A stretch of DNA of 64,000 nucleotides, taken from positions 124,001 through 188,000 of the forward strand of contig NZ_SLXS01000005.1 of assembly GCF_004340785.1 (NCBI RefSeq), given 5' to 3'. Every line of letters starts with the position of its first letter. Positions within the stretch are counted from its first letter, which is position 1. Shown here piece by piece: positions 8,268 to 17,088 of this stretch. The DNA comes from Tumebacillus sp. BK434 (GTDB lineage: Bacteria > Bacillota > Bacilli > Tumebacillales > Tumebacillaceae). The notes below the pieces were generated by a model. That model searched no databases, was not told the origin of the DNA, and was given only the letters and a program-made list of their open reading frames with translations. Both the position numbers and the translations under genes were made by a program.

Positions 8268-9218
8268 TCAAAAATTGTCCGGGATGTGGTAAAACACGTA
8301 CTTGGTGCGCGCCGTATAGGCATAGCTGTCCCGATAATCCCAAAAGCGGCGATGCGAGGCGATGGTGTGCGCGTTGACCAGCGGCCGGCCGTACGCGTCA
8401 AAATCGACGACGACCGTGTTGTGCTGCCAGCGGTCGTCCCCATCCCAGTCGTAGCAGATCACATCGCCTACTTTTAACTGGCGCGGGTCGGCGACTTCCC
8501 GGGCGTGCAGCAGGCGCGTCAAAGCGAGCTTGAACGAATGGGCGACCGTCCACGAGTAGCTCCAGTTCCGTCCCCGGTACCACCAGCCGTTCGAGCGGGA
8601 GGACGCCTGAATCATCGGCATACCCCCGGCGTGCACGACCTGCGAGATGTAGTTGGTGCAGTCATTGCCTTCCATCTTTGCATACGCCGGGTTGAACCCG
8701 TTCCACCACAGCTCCGCATATTTAAACGCCCGCACCCGGTCATAGCGGCCGCGCAGCAAACGGCCGGGCGCTTCCTCCTCCGGGGCTTTGGGCGCCGCTC
8801 CGCCTTGTGGCGCCTCGCGCAGCAGCTTCGGCTCCGAATTGATGGTGTCGCGGGCCACCTTCCACGAGCCGCCCTCGTGCAGCAGGGTCATGCGGTGCAC
8901 ACTGCGCCGTGCTTCGTGGCCGATCTCCTCGCCCTGTTCATAGAAAAAACGCACATTTTCGATCAGATCGACCGTCGCCGTCTCACCGTCCGGGTTCCAT
9001 TTGCTCTGCAGCACCTGCAGATGGGTCTTCGCTTTCCGATACTTGATGTCGCGGGCCGGGACCGCCTGGCGCAGCGCACGCACCTCCTGAAAGGAATGGC
9101 AGTCGGCCGGCGTGCCCGACACAAAGTGCAGCAGCGTCCCTTCCTCGCCTTGTAGCCAGACCCGGTTTTTCTCCCGAAAAAACTCTTCGACTGCCTTCAG
9201 CCAACCTTGACGATCCAT
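8268..9218 (-). CDS. Amidase-domain protein (Amidase_6 / DUF type)
   Basis: 316 residues from ATG 9218 behind AGGAGG. The C-terminal 150 residues match the putative amidase domain seen in many Bacillota: YAELWWNGFNPAYAKMEGNDCTNYISQVVHAGG, in which Cys is the likely nucleophile, then GWWYRGRNWSYSWTVAH and a late His in WQHNTVVVDFD. This is an NlpC/P60-like Cys-His arrangement. The first 150 residues resemble an NTF2-like or SH3-like substrate domain. No signal peptide is visible. It is probably a peptidoglycan or spore-wall amidase; the substrate is not shown by sequence. Confidence 0.8.
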   Translation of the reverse strand: MDRQGWLKAVEEFFREKNRVWLQGEEGTLLHFVSGTPADCHSFQEVRALRQAVPARDIKYRKAKTHLQVLQSKWNPDGETATVDLIENVRFFYEQGEEIGHEARRSVHRMTLLHEGGSWKVARDTINSEPKLLREAPQGGAAPKAPEEEAPGRLLRGRYDRVRAFKYAELWWNGFNPAYAKMEGNDCTNYISQVVHAGGMPMIQASSRSNGWWYRGRNWSYSWTVAHSFKLALTRLLHAREVADPRQLKVGDVICYDWDGDDRWQHNTVVVDFDAYGRPLVNAHTIASHRRFWDYRDSYAYTARTKYVFYHIPDNF

Positions 9219-9333
9219 CGGGCAGACCTCCTGTCTGAATTGTATTCCTGCTCGGATGAGACAATAGCGAGTGGAAGCGTTCAACAACTACTGATATGCG
9301 CCGCAGCTTGCCCTCCTTCCGAAAAAAATATCT

Positions 9334-9393
9334 TTGAACAATTTCGCACTCATGGTATACTATAAAATGAAACAGGGTTTCATCTACTGAAAC
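9334..9393 (+). promoter_or_regulatory. Promoter and operator of the IclR-type gene
   Basis: TTGAAC (9334-9339) and TATACT (9356-9361) are separated by 16 bases. Immediately downstream is ATGAAAC-AGG-GTTTCAT (9367-9383), a perfect 7-base inverted repeat, and another TGAAAC at 9388-9393. IclR-family regulators bind TGAAA/TTTCA palindromes of this size, so autorepression is likely. Confidence 0.65.
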
Positions 9394-9418
9394 ACTCCAA
9401 GCGAAGGAGGTGGGGAGC

Positions 9419-10165
9419 ATGGCGGCAGAAGGTGAAAAAGGCACGGTCCGCGCGGTGGAACGGGCGCTCGATATCCTGCTCTGCTTTTCCGGCTCGGACA
9501 CAGAGCTTGGACTGTCTGACATCGCCAAGCGAATCGGGCTGCACAAAAGCACCGTGCACCGCTTGCTGGCATCGCTTGAGAGCAAGGGGTTTGTCCGGCG
9601 CCACCCCACCACCGAGAAGTACCGCCTCGGCTGGAGCGTGCTGGAACTGGTTTCGAACATCAACCGGTCGGATGATCTGTCATCGATCGTCCGCCCTGAG
9701 ATGACCAGGCTTCGCGATCTGCTCGGCGAGACGATTTCGCTCTACGTCCGGGCAGGCATGGAGCGCATTCGCATCCAGGCGGTGGAGAGCACCCAGCCCG
9801 TGCGGCGTGTGGCCGACATCGGCAAACGCCTGCCGCTGAATGTCGGCGCCTCGGGAAAAGTCCTGCTCGCCTATGCGGAGGAGCCGCTGGAGGAGATTTT
9901 GTACGATCCGAGCTGGCCCGCTGATCTCAACCGCGAAGAGTTCGCCAAGGCGATTCAAACGGTGCGTGATCAGGGCTATGCGGTGTCGATCGAAGAGCGG
10001 GAGTTGGGAGCGGCTGCTGTTGCAGCGCCGATCTTCTCCCGCGCAGGCCAGATCGTGGCAGCTCTGTCTGTCTCCGGCCCTGTCGACCGCTTCACTTCGG
10101 ACGCGGTGGTCCTTTTCGCCGATGAAGTGCGCAAGTCGGCCGAACTGCTCAGCAAGTTCGTGTAA
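9419..10165 (+). CDS. IclR family transcriptional regulator
   Basis: 248 residues from ATG 9419, eight bases after AAGGAGG. The N-terminal winged helix is clear (VERALDILLCFSG, then LSDIAKRIGLHKSTVHRLLASL). The C-terminal effector domain is also typical (LNVGASGKVLLAYAEEPLEEIL and IEERELGAAAVAAPIFSRAGQIVAALSVSGP). IclR proteins control catabolic or anaplerotic genes in response to small organic acids. It lies 111 bases upstream of the aconitase gene in the same direction and may read through into it or control it. No classic catabolic cluster is adjacent, so its target is unknown apart from its own promoter. Confidence 0.92.
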   Translation: MAAEGEKGTVRAVERALDILLCFSGSDTELGLSDIAKRIGLHKSTVHRLLASLESKGFVRRHPTTEKYRLGWSVLELVSNINRSDDLSSIVRPEMTRLRDLLGETISLYVRAGMERIRIQAVESTQPVRRVADIGKRLPLNVGASGKVLLAYAEEPLEEILYDPSWPADLNREEFAKAIQTVRDQGYAVSIEERELGAAAVAAPIFSRAGQIVAALSVSGPVDRFTSDAVVLFADEVRKSAELLSKFV

Positions 10166-10206
10166 AAGTATCGCGATGATCACATTTATCATGTTTGTTT
10201 TTCCTG

Positions 10207-10234
10207 TTGGTCTAGGCTCCCTTTAGGGTACGCT
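10207..10234 (+). promoter_or_regulatory. Candidate promoter of the aconitase gene
   Basis: TTGGTC and TACGCT with a 16-base spacer lie 43 bases before the aconitase start. Just upstream ATGAT-N7-ATCAT (10171-10187) is a short inverted repeat that could be an operator. Both are weak matches. Confidence 0.3.
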
Positions 10235-10276
10235 AGATGGCAGAGACTCATATGAGGTTTATGGGAGGTTTTTGGA

Positions 10277-12217
10277 ATGGCAAAGAACCTGGTTCAAAAG
10301 ATTCTGGAAGCACACCTCGTCTCCGAAAAAGGCGAGTGGACTCCGGGCAAAGAAATTGCAATCCGCATCGACCAAACACTGACGCAAGACGCTACCGGCA
10401 CCATGGCGTACCTGCAATTCGAAGCGATGGGCGTTCCGCAAGTCAAGACCGAACTGTCCGTCTCCTACGTGGACCACAACACCCTGCAGTCCGGCTTTGA
10501 AAACGCGGACGACCACCGTTTCCTGCAAACGGTTGCTGCGAAGCATGGCATCCACTTCTCCCGTCCGGGCAACGGTATCTGCCACCAGGTGCACCTGGAG
10601 CGTTTCGCGAAGCCGGGCAAGACCCTGCTCGGTTCTGACTCCCACACCCCGACTGCGGGCGGCATGGGCTCCATCGCCATCGGCGCAGGCGGTCTCGATA
10701 TCGCAGTTGCCATGGCTGGCGGCGCTTTCTACCTGAACACGCCGAAAGTTGTGAAAGTTGAACTGAAAGGCAAGCTGCAGCCGTGGGTAGCAGCGAAAGA
10801 CATCATCCTCGAAGTGCTGCGCATCATGACCGTTAAAGGCGGCGTTGGCAAAATCGTTGAGTACACCGGCGAAGGCGTTGCATCGCTGACCGTTCCGGAG
10901 CGCGCTACCATCACCAACATGGGCGCGGAGCTGGGTGCTACCACCTCCATCTTCCCGTCTGATGAAAACACCCGCGTCTACCTGGAAGCACAAGGCCGCG
11001 GCGCTGACTACACCGCTCTGGCTGCTGACCCGGATGCGACCTACGATGAAGAGATCATCATCGACCTGAACACGCTGGCACCGAACATCGCACAACCGCA
11101 CTCCCCGGACAACGTGGCTCCGGTTCCGGAACTGTCCGGCCAAAAGATTCCGGTCAACCAAGTAGCGGTCGGTTCCTGCACCAACTCCTCCTACGTTGAC
11201 CTGATGCGTCTCGCGGCGGTTCTCAAGGGCAAGACCGTACACCCGAACGTATCCCTGGTTGTGTCCCCGGGCTCCAAGCAAGTGTTCGAAATGATCGCTC
11301 GCAACGGCGCACTGGCTGACATCCTCGCTTCCGGCGCTCGTATCCTCGAGTCCGCTTGCGGTCCGTGCATCGGCATGGGTCAGGCACCGTCCTCCGGCGC
11401 AGTATCCGTACGTTCCTTCAACCGCAACTTCGAAGGCCGTTCCGGCACCGCCGATGCAAAAGTATACCTGGCATCTGTTGAAACCTGTGCAGCAGCAGCT
11501 GTGACCGGTTACATCGCAGACCCGCGTGAACTGGGCGACCTGCCGTCCGTGGAAATGCCGAATCAATACCTGATCGACGACCGCCTCGTGCTGGCTCCGT
11601 CCGAGCAGCCGGACAGCGTCGATGTTGTCCGCGGCCCGAACATCAAGCCGCTGCCGGTCAACACCGAGCTGGCTGAAGCGCTGACCGCTCCGGTCTCCCT
11701 GAAAGTCGGCGACAACATCACCACCGACCACATCATGCCGGCCGGCGCGAAAGTGCTGCCGCTGCGCTCCAACATCCCGGCGATCTCCGAGCACGTATAC
11801 GTGCGCGTTGACCCGAACTTCCCGTCCCGCGCGAAGGAACTGGGCAAATCGGTGATCGTTGGCGGCCACAACTACGGCCAAGGCTCTTCCCGTGAACATG
11901 CTGCGCTCGCTCCGATGTACCTCGGCGTGAAAGCGGTCATCGTGAAGTCCTACGCTCGTATCCACCGTGCGAACCTGATCAACTTCGGTCTGCTCCCGCT
12001 CACCTTCGTGAACGAAGCTGACTACGATGCGATCGAACAAGGCGACGAAATCGCAATCGACAACCTGCGCGACCAGATCCTCGCAGGCAACGAACTGACT
12101 GCGAAAAACGTCACCAAAGGCACCGAATTCAAGGTAACCCATGACCTGACCGGACGTCAGATTGACATCATCCTGGCAGGCGGCCTGCTCAACTACACCA
12201 AATCGCAAGCGGTTTAA
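10277..12217 (+). CDS. Aconitate hydratase, Aquifex type
   Basis: 646 residues, the length of the short Aquifex-type aconitases rather than the roughly 900-residue AcnA of B. subtilis. It converts citrate to isocitrate through cis-aconitate in the TCA cycle, using a 4Fe-4S cluster. Key motifs are LLGSDSHTPTAGGMGSIAIGAGG, the first cluster Cys in VAVGSCTNSS, the Cys pair in SACGPCIGMG, and the swivel-domain active-site loop GGHNYGQGSSREHAA. A strong ribosome site (GGGAGG) precedes ATG 10277. Codon choice is markedly biased, with few codon types per residue, as expected for high expression. It precedes an isocitrate-dehydrogenase-family gene, making a TCA pair. Confidence 0.95.
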   Translation: MAKNLVQKILEAHLVSEKGEWTPGKEIAIRIDQTLTQDATGTMAYLQFEAMGVPQVKTELSVSYVDHNTLQSGFENADDHRFLQTVAAKHGIHFSRPGNGICHQVHLERFAKPGKTLLGSDSHTPTAGGMGSIAIGAGGLDIAVAMAGGAFYLNTPKVVKVELKGKLQPWVAAKDIILEVLRIMTVKGGVGKIVEYTGEGVASLTVPERATITNMGAELGATTSIFPSDENTRVYLEAQGRGADYTALAADPDATYDEEIIIDLNTLAPNIAQPHSPDNVAPVPELSGQKIPVNQVAVGSCTNSSYVDLMRLAAVLKGKTVHPNVSLVVSPGSKQVFEMIARNGALADILASGARILESACGPCIGMGQAPSSGAVSVRSFNRNFEGRSGTADAKVYLASVETCAAAAVTGYIADPRELGDLPSVEMPNQYLIDDRLVLAPSEQPDSVDVVRGPNIKPLPVNTELAEALTAPVSLKVGDNITTDHIMPAGAKVLPLRSNIPAISEHVYVRVDPNFPSRAKELGKSVIVGGHNYGQGSSREHAALAPMYLGVKAVIVKSYARIHRANLINFGLLPLTFVNEADYDAIEQGDEIAIDNLRDQILAGNELTAKNVTKGTEFKVTHDLTGRQIDIILAGGLLNYTKSQAV

Positions 12218-12243
12218 TGAACGGCTGACGATTTGCTCACACT

Positions 12244-12269
12244 AAGGGGGAGCGACAAGCTTCCCCCTT
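12244..12269 (+). terminator. Hairpin between aconitase and dehydrogenase genes
   Basis: AAGGGGGA/TCCCCCTT forms an 8-base stem followed by TTTCG. It may terminate or attenuate transcription between the two TCA genes. Confidence 0.65.
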
Positions 12270-12327
12270 TTCGTTGCAAAATTGCTCCCTTCGACCGATT
12301 GCTTATCAGACATATGAGGTGAACACC

Positions 12328-13404
12328 ATGGAAAAATTCACAGTTGTAGTAATGGAAGGCGACCAGACCGGTCAAGAACTGCTCGAGGAAGGCCTGCGCG
12401 TCCTCGACCCGGCGCTGATCGGCGTCAATCTGGAATTGGCGCGTTTCGACCTGTCGCTTGAGAACCGCCGCGCGACCAAGAACCAAGTCGTGCATGACGC
12501 AGCGGCTGCGATGAAAGAAAGCGGCTTCGGCTACAAAGCAGCGACGATCACGCCGGAGATCCCGGGCGACGTCGGTTCCCCGAACGCGATCCTGCGCAAA
12601 GGCATCGACGGCACCGTCATCGTCCGCACCGGCCGCCGCATCCCGGGCATCACGCCGGTCGCAGGCGTCTACGCTCCGATCTCCGTCGTCCGCATGGCGG
12701 TAGACGATGCATACGGCGCAAAAGAATGGCGCGAAGGCGAAGGCGTCGACGAGATCGCGTACCGCACCGAGAAGATCTCCCGCAAGATCTGCCGCGGTGT
12801 GGCGCAATACACGTTCGAACAAGCCCGCAAGACTAACGCGAAAGTATTCGGCGGCCCGAAATTCACCGTTTCTCCGGTCTACGAAGGCATGCTGAAAGAA
12901 GAGATGGACCTCGCTTCCAAGAGCTACGCTGACGTTAAATACGAGCCGCAGCTGATCGACGCGACCTACGCGCTCTTGATGAACACCTCCGGCGAGCCGC
13001 TCGTCATCCCGGCGCTGAACCGCGACGGCGACTGCCTGTCCGACCTCGTGCTGCAGATGTTCGGCTCGATCGCAGGTTCCGAGTCGATCCTGCTGGCGTT
13101 TGACGAGCAGCAAAACCCGAAAACCGTGATGGCAGAAGCGCCGCACGGCACCGCACCGGGCCTGTTTGGTAAAAATGTGGCCAACCCGATGGCGATGATC
13201 CTCGCAGCAGCGTCCCTGCTGACCTTCTTCAATACCAAAGAAGCGGATCTCGCATCCCGTGCGATCTACGAATCGACCCTCGAAGCGGTCGTGGAAGGCG
13301 TCCGCACCGCCGACCTCGGCGGCACCGCATCGACCACCGAATTCACCGACGAAGTCATCCGCCGCATGAAAACCAAACTCGAAGTATGGAAGACCCTCGC
13401 GTAA
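12328..13404 (+). CDS. Isocitrate/isopropylmalate-family dehydrogenase, probably isocitrate dehydrogenase
   Basis: 358 residues from ATG 12328, seven bases after GAGGTG. It belongs to the beta-decarboxylating dehydrogenase family. The substrate loop reads SPNAILRKGIDGTVIVRTGRR, with the Ser-x-Asn-x-x-Leu-Arg pattern of isocitrate enzymes rather than the Leu-rich loop of isopropylmalate dehydrogenases. The nucleotide-binding end has EAPHGTAPGLFGKNVANPMAMILAAASLL. Placement directly behind aconitase supports isocitrate oxidation to 2-oxoglutarate. The NAD versus NADP preference cannot be fixed by eye. Length is shorter than the roughly 420-residue Bacillus Icd. Confidence 0.85.
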   Translation: MEKFTVVVMEGDQTGQELLEEGLRVLDPALIGVNLELARFDLSLENRRATKNQVVHDAAAAMKESGFGYKAATITPEIPGDVGSPNAILRKGIDGTVIVRTGRRIPGITPVAGVYAPISVVRMAVDDAYGAKEWREGEGVDEIAYRTEKISRKICRGVAQYTFEQARKTNAKVFGGPKFTVSPVYEGMLKEEMDLASKSYADVKYEPQLIDATYALLMNTSGEPLVIPALNRDGDCLSDLVLQMFGSIAGSESILLAFDEQQNPKTVMAEAPHGTAPGLFGKNVANPMAMILAAASLLTFFNTKEADLASRAIYESTLEAVVEGVRTADLGGTASTTEFTDEVIRRMKTKLEVWKTLA

Positions 13405-13415
13405 GCACACGCAAC

Positions 13416-13450
13416 AAAAGACCACCCGGCGCACTGCCGGGTGGTCTTTT
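13416..13450 (+). terminator. Terminator after the dehydrogenase gene
   Basis: AAAAGACCACCCGGC and GCCGGGTGGTCTTTT form a perfect 15-base stem with a 5-base loop and a T tail. Confidence 0.95.
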
Positions 13451-13519
13451 GTGTATGCGCAATGCTTGGCACCTTGTCATATGCTGTAGATACAGACAGT
13501 ACGACGGAGGTGAGATCGA

Positions 13520-14890
13520 ATGGCGGACAACAAAAACGCCGATTGGCTGAAGCAGCTCTTCAACGAAGTGATGCGGCCCCCCAAGTGGATGAAAGAAGGC
13601 AAACGCCCGGGAGGAGCCAAAAAGCCATCCGGGGATGGAAAAAAGACTGAGGCTGACGTTTCGCACAAGCCGCAGAAACGTCAGCCCCCTGCCTGGTGGT
13701 CCTGGTCCCAATCGGACGGGGTACCCAAGGTGCGGCGCCGCAAGCGGGGGCGTTCCCAGCGCCTCCCGCAGCAAGTCCGAACATCCAAACCGGCCGTGAA
13801 AAAAGAGCGCATCTCCAACTCCCAAGGACGCCTGTCGCAAAGCGACCTTGGGAGCGCTCTTCCCGGCTCGGCAAGCGGCCTGCAGGCGCAGATCCGCCGC
13901 CATGGGTTCCATCCGTCTGTCTGCAAGTCGTTCGGGATCACACCGACCAAGGTCGAACCATTCGGGCCGGTGCTCCGCCTGCGCACCCAGCAAGGGCTGG
14001 TGGCCCTCAAGAAAAGCTACCTCCCGCCCGCACACATCCAATTCCTGCACCAGGCCTTTTTGTATTTGGAGCAAAAAAAATTTACCCGCTTCTCCCCGTT
14101 TGTGCTGACGCCGGACGGCAAACCTTACGCCACCGTCGGCGGTGACACCTACTATGCCACCCGCTGGATCCGCGGTCAGGAAGTCGATTTCCGCTCCATG
14201 CCGCAACTGGCATTGACGGCCAGAACCCTGGCCGATTTCCACGCTGCGTCGCGCGGCTTCGAGCCCAGCGGCTATGCCCCGCCGCCGATCTTCGACATGG
14301 TCGACCGGTTCAAAGACCGCCGTGACGAGCTCACCGAATGGAAGCGCCGGGCGTCGATCAAATCGCGCCCCGACGACATCGACAAAATCTACCTCAAACA
14401 TGCCGACCACTACATCTCCCAAGCGGATCAAGCCTTGACCTTGCTGCGTCGCCCGCAGGTGCGGTCACATCTCCTGTTCGAAGAAGACGACCCGCCCTTG
14501 CTGCACCTCGACCTCACGCCGTACAACATGATCTACACGCCGAACCACCAAGTCGCACTGATCGACCTCGACTTTGCGGCGTTCGGCCCGCGCACGCTCG
14601 ATCTGGCGCACTTCATGCGCCGCGGCCTGCAGCGCCAAGACTGGGACGATGCCGTATCCCGTCACGTCCTTGTCAACTACAATGCGGCGTCGCCGCTGCA
14701 GCCTGCCGAATACCAGATCCTGAGCGGCCTGCTGCGCTTCCCGCATCGATTTTGGCGAATCGGCTATCAGCATTACGACCTCGGCCATGACCCCAACCAC
14801 CTCGGCTACTTCCAGCTTGCCGAAGCGGAAGAGAAAAAGCGCCTCGCCTTCCTCGACAAGTTCGATAAACAAATAACCCGGCCTTTCTAA
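13520..14890 (+). CDS. CotS-family spore coat protein (kinase fold)
   Basis: 456 residues from ATG 13520 behind GGAGGTG. Residues about 120-456 have the CotS/YsxE aminoglycoside-phosphotransferase-like fold. The catalytic loop is LLHLDLTPYNMIY (His-x-Asp with downstream Asn) and the metal loop is VALIDLDFAAFGPRTLDLAHFMRRGL, so kinase residues are present. The N-terminal 115 residues are unusual: Lys/Arg/Pro-rich and low complexity (KRPGGAKKPSGDGKK, VRRRKRGRSQR), much longer than in CotS. The gene stands alone. CotS proteins are assembled in the mother cell onto the inner coat; here the basic tail could bind spore polymers, which is speculation. Confidence 0.88.
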   Translation: MADNKNADWLKQLFNEVMRPPKWMKEGKRPGGAKKPSGDGKKTEADVSHKPQKRQPPAWWSWSQSDGVPKVRRRKRGRSQRLPQQVRTSKPAVKKERISNSQGRLSQSDLGSALPGSASGLQAQIRRHGFHPSVCKSFGITPTKVEPFGPVLRLRTQQGLVALKKSYLPPAHIQFLHQAFLYLEQKKFTRFSPFVLTPDGKPYATVGGDTYYATRWIRGQEVDFRSMPQLALTARTLADFHAASRGFEPSGYAPPPIFDMVDRFKDRRDELTEWKRRASIKSRPDDIDKIYLKHADHYISQADQALTLLRRPQVRSHLLFEEDDPPLLHLDLTPYNMIYTPNHQVALIDLDFAAFGPRTLDLAHFMRRGLQRQDWDDAVSRHVLVNYNAASPLQPAEYQILSGLLRFPHRFWRIGYQHYDLGHDPNHLGYFQLAEAEEKKRLAFLDKFDKQITRPF

Positions 14891-14927
14891 TCATGGAACT
14901 GAAAGGCCCGGTCCTCCGCTCTTGCCA

Positions 14928-15383
14928 TCAGCGATCTTTCCCAAACGTCTCTTCCGAATACACCGCAATGCCATGGCGTCTCAACAACGCCGACGTCACA
15001 CCGTCCCCTGGCATTTTCGCACCGGAGAAGCTGCCGTCATATATCACAGACGACCCGCACGACGGGCTCCGCTCTTTCAATATCGCTTCCTGTGCACCGA
15101 CCAGTTGAGCCATCTTCAACGCCTGTTCCGCGCCCTTCACAAACTCCGCCGTCACATCCTCGCCCTGATCGGTCACCACCTTCGCCTTGCCGTCCAACAC
15201 GTCTTCCCCTGTCCCGCCTACGATCTGCGCGGGAGGGCGCGGCGTGGACAAGCCGCCCAGTTGTTCCGGACAGACAAAAACAGCTTCTCCCTTTTCGACC
15301 ATCTCTTGAAACTCGCGAATCAGATTGTCATCCCCGTCATACCGGCACTGACAGCCCACCAAACATGCGCTGATCACCTTCAT
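14928..15383 (-). CDS. DUF523 family protein
   Basis: 151 residues from ATG 15383, the usual length of the family; two in-frame ATGs upstream are less well placed. DUF523 hallmarks are the N-terminal VISACLVGCQCRYDG, the central VCPEQLGGLSTPRPPAQI, and LKERSPSCGSSVIYDGSFSG near the C-terminus. Four or more conserved Cys suggest metal or Fe-S binding, in keeping with its relation to TudS-type thiouracil desulfidases. The exact substrate is not known. It lies 108 bases after queG in the same direction. Confidence 0.88.
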   Translation of the reverse strand: MKVISACLVGCQCRYDGDDNLIREFQEMVEKGEAVFVCPEQLGGLSTPRPPAQIVGGTGEDVLDGKAKVVTDQGEDVTAEFVKGAEQALKMAQLVGAQEAILKERSPSCGSSVIYDGSFSGAKMPGDGVTSALLRRHGIAVYSEETFGKDR

Positions 15384-15491
15384 CTTCCTGCTCATCCTCT
15401 CTCGCTCCCAAGCCATACTCTCCTGCAGATTCATCAATCAAAATCCTTCGCCCAAGGCGACTCTCTAAAACCCTGCCTGCAGCATAACCGA

Positions 15492-16637
15492 TCACGCCTC
15501 GGGCGCTTCTTCCACCGCCCAAGCCATCTCCTGCCTGATCTCCTCATCCGGCTCCCGCGCATATGCTGCCGCGACCAGAGCCCGCGTGCCTTCCGGGTCG
15601 ATCTTCTGCAGCGCCCAGGCAATCGTCCCGCGGATCTCCCGGCGCTCGTCCTGCTCCAGCATCTCGAGCAGTTTCGGCAGCGCCGCCTGCTCCCGCATGT
15701 TGCCGAGCGCGATGATCGCATTGCGCTGCATCACCTTCGCCCCGCGCCATGCGGCTGCCGACTCGCCAAACTCCCGGCGAAACTGCTTGTTCGACAGCGT
15801 CAACAGCCGCATCAGATCGGGAAACGCATACTCCGGCTCCGGATCAAACTCGATCGCCGTCCCAAACGCCACTTCCCGATTCTTCGGACAGACCACCTGA
15901 CACGTGTCACAGCCCCACAAACGCCGCCCCAGCTTCGCCCGGTACTCCAGCGGGATCAGCCCTTTCATCTGCGTAATGTACGACAGACACTTGCTCGAAT
16001 CGGTCTGAAAAGGATTGACCAGCGCCTTCGTCGGACATGCCTTCAAACACAGATCCGGACAATCCTCACACTGCGGCAGCAGACTCGGTTCGCTCGGTTC
16101 AATGTCAACATCGCAAACCAATTGCCCGAGAAATACCCACGACCCGTGCTTCTCCGTGATCAGTGAACAGTTCTTGCCAACCCAACCGATCCCCGCCCGC
16201 TGCGCCACCGCCCGGTCGACCAAGGGACCTGTATCCACCGAGTTGTGCACCGCGATCGGCCGCCCGGCCTCCTGCTCCAAGCGGGCCGCCAACAGCTCCA
16301 GCTTCGCCTTCAGCACCTTGTGGTAGTCCATCCCCCACGCATACACCGACATCTGCCCGCGCAGACCTTCCGGCTTCTTCTGCCCGGCATACTTTTCTGT
16401 GCGATACGCCATCGCGATCGCCACAATCGACTTCGCCTCCGGGAAAAACGCCTTCGGATCGACCCGCTCTTCCAGCACATCATGCTCGAAGCCCGACTCA
16501 TGCCCCGACTCCCGGTACATCACCAGATGCTCATGCACATCGTGAAACGGTTCGGCCGTCGTCACACCGATCCCGTCGATGCCGAGCTCCTCGCCGAGGC
16601 GCAAGATCGTCGCCCTGTCGATCTCATACTTCCTCAT
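15492..16637 (-). CDS. queG: Epoxyqueuosine reductase QueG
   Basis: 381 residues from ATG 16637, 16 bases after the rnhA stop; the longer frame reads back through rnhA. QueG uses cobalamin and two 4Fe-4S clusters to reduce epoxyqueuosine to queuosine in tRNA. The cluster Cys are in CEDCPDLCLKACPTKAL and CDTCQVVCPKN. Upstream, SVDTGPLVDRAVAQRAGIGWVGKNC is the conserved substrate/cobalamin region. The C-terminal 110 residues are HEAT-like repeats that hold tRNA. The enzyme needs B12, which gives the organism a reason to own the cobalamin uptake system at 42-50 kb. Confidence 0.95.
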   Translation of the reverse strand: MRKYEIDRATILRLGEELGIDGIGVTTAEPFHDVHEHLVMYRESGHESGFEHDVLEERVDPKAFFPEAKSIVAIAMAYRTEKYAGQKKPEGLRGQMSVYAWGMDYHKVLKAKLELLAARLEQEAGRPIAVHNSVDTGPLVDRAVAQRAGIGWVGKNCSLITEKHGSWVFLGQLVCDVDIEPSEPSLLPQCEDCPDLCLKACPTKALVNPFQTDSSKCLSYITQMKGLIPLEYRAKLGRRLWGCDTCQVVCPKNREVAFGTAIEFDPEPEYAFPDLMRLLTLSNKQFRREFGESAAAWRGAKVMQRNAIIALGNMREQAALPKLLEMLEQDERREIRGTIAWALQKIDPEGTRALVAAAYAREPDEEIRQEMAWAVEEAPEA

Positions 16638-16653
16638 CGCCGCTTCACCATCC

Positions 16654-17088
16654 TCACTTCGGAACGGCTGCCCGCGCCAATTCATCACAGCGCTCATTCC
16701 ACTTGTCACCGCTGTGCCCTTTCACCTTAAAAAACGTCACCTTGTGCGTCCGGTACAGCAGCAGCAGCTCTTCCCACAGATCGCGGTTCGCCACCGGCTG
16801 CTTCTGCGAGTTCAGCCAGCCGTTCTTCTCCCAATTCACATACCAGCGCGACTTGAAGCAATTGATCAGATACGCGCTGTCACTATACACATCCACCTTG
16901 CACGGATACTTCAACAGTTTCAGCGCCTCAATCACCGCCAGCAGCTCCATGCGCTGATTCGTCGTCTCCTGCTCGCCGCCGGAGATCTCCTTGTGATGAC
17001 TACCTGCCATCAGCACCGCGCCATACCCGCCCGGCCCCGGATTGCCCGAGCAGGCGCCGTCCGTGTAGATCACAACTTCCTTCATCAT
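16654..17088 (-). CDS. rnhA: Ribonuclease HI
   Basis: 144 residues. It degrades the RNA strand of RNA-DNA hybrids using two metal ions. All catalytic residues are present: D10 (IYTDGACSGNPGPGGYG), E48 (QRMELLAVIEAL), D70 (VYSDSAYLI), H125 and D135 (KVKGHSGDKWNERCDELA). The start overlaps the upstream TetR stop by 4 bases (ATGA). It sits in a run TetR-rnhA-queG. Confidence 0.96.
   Translation of the reverse strand: MMKEVVIYTDGACSGNPGPGGYGAVLMAGSHHKEISGGEQETTNQRMELLAVIEALKLLKYPCKVDVYSDSAYLINCFKSRWYVNWEKNGWLNSQKQPVANRDLWEELLLLYRTHKVTFFKVKGHSGDKWNERCDELARAAVPK

Noticed and set aside
10259-12208. A 649-codon open frame on the minus strand that spans the whole aconitase gene
   Set aside because: It mirrors the aconitase codons. 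The gene uses few codon types, so stops are rare on the other strand. No ribosome site and no protein-like motif; the plus-strand product is an unmistakable aconitase.
12214-13434. A 406-codon minus-strand frame opposite the isocitrate-dehydrogenase gene
   Set aside because: Shadow of a biased-codon gene; Arg/Asp/Val-rich with no family features.
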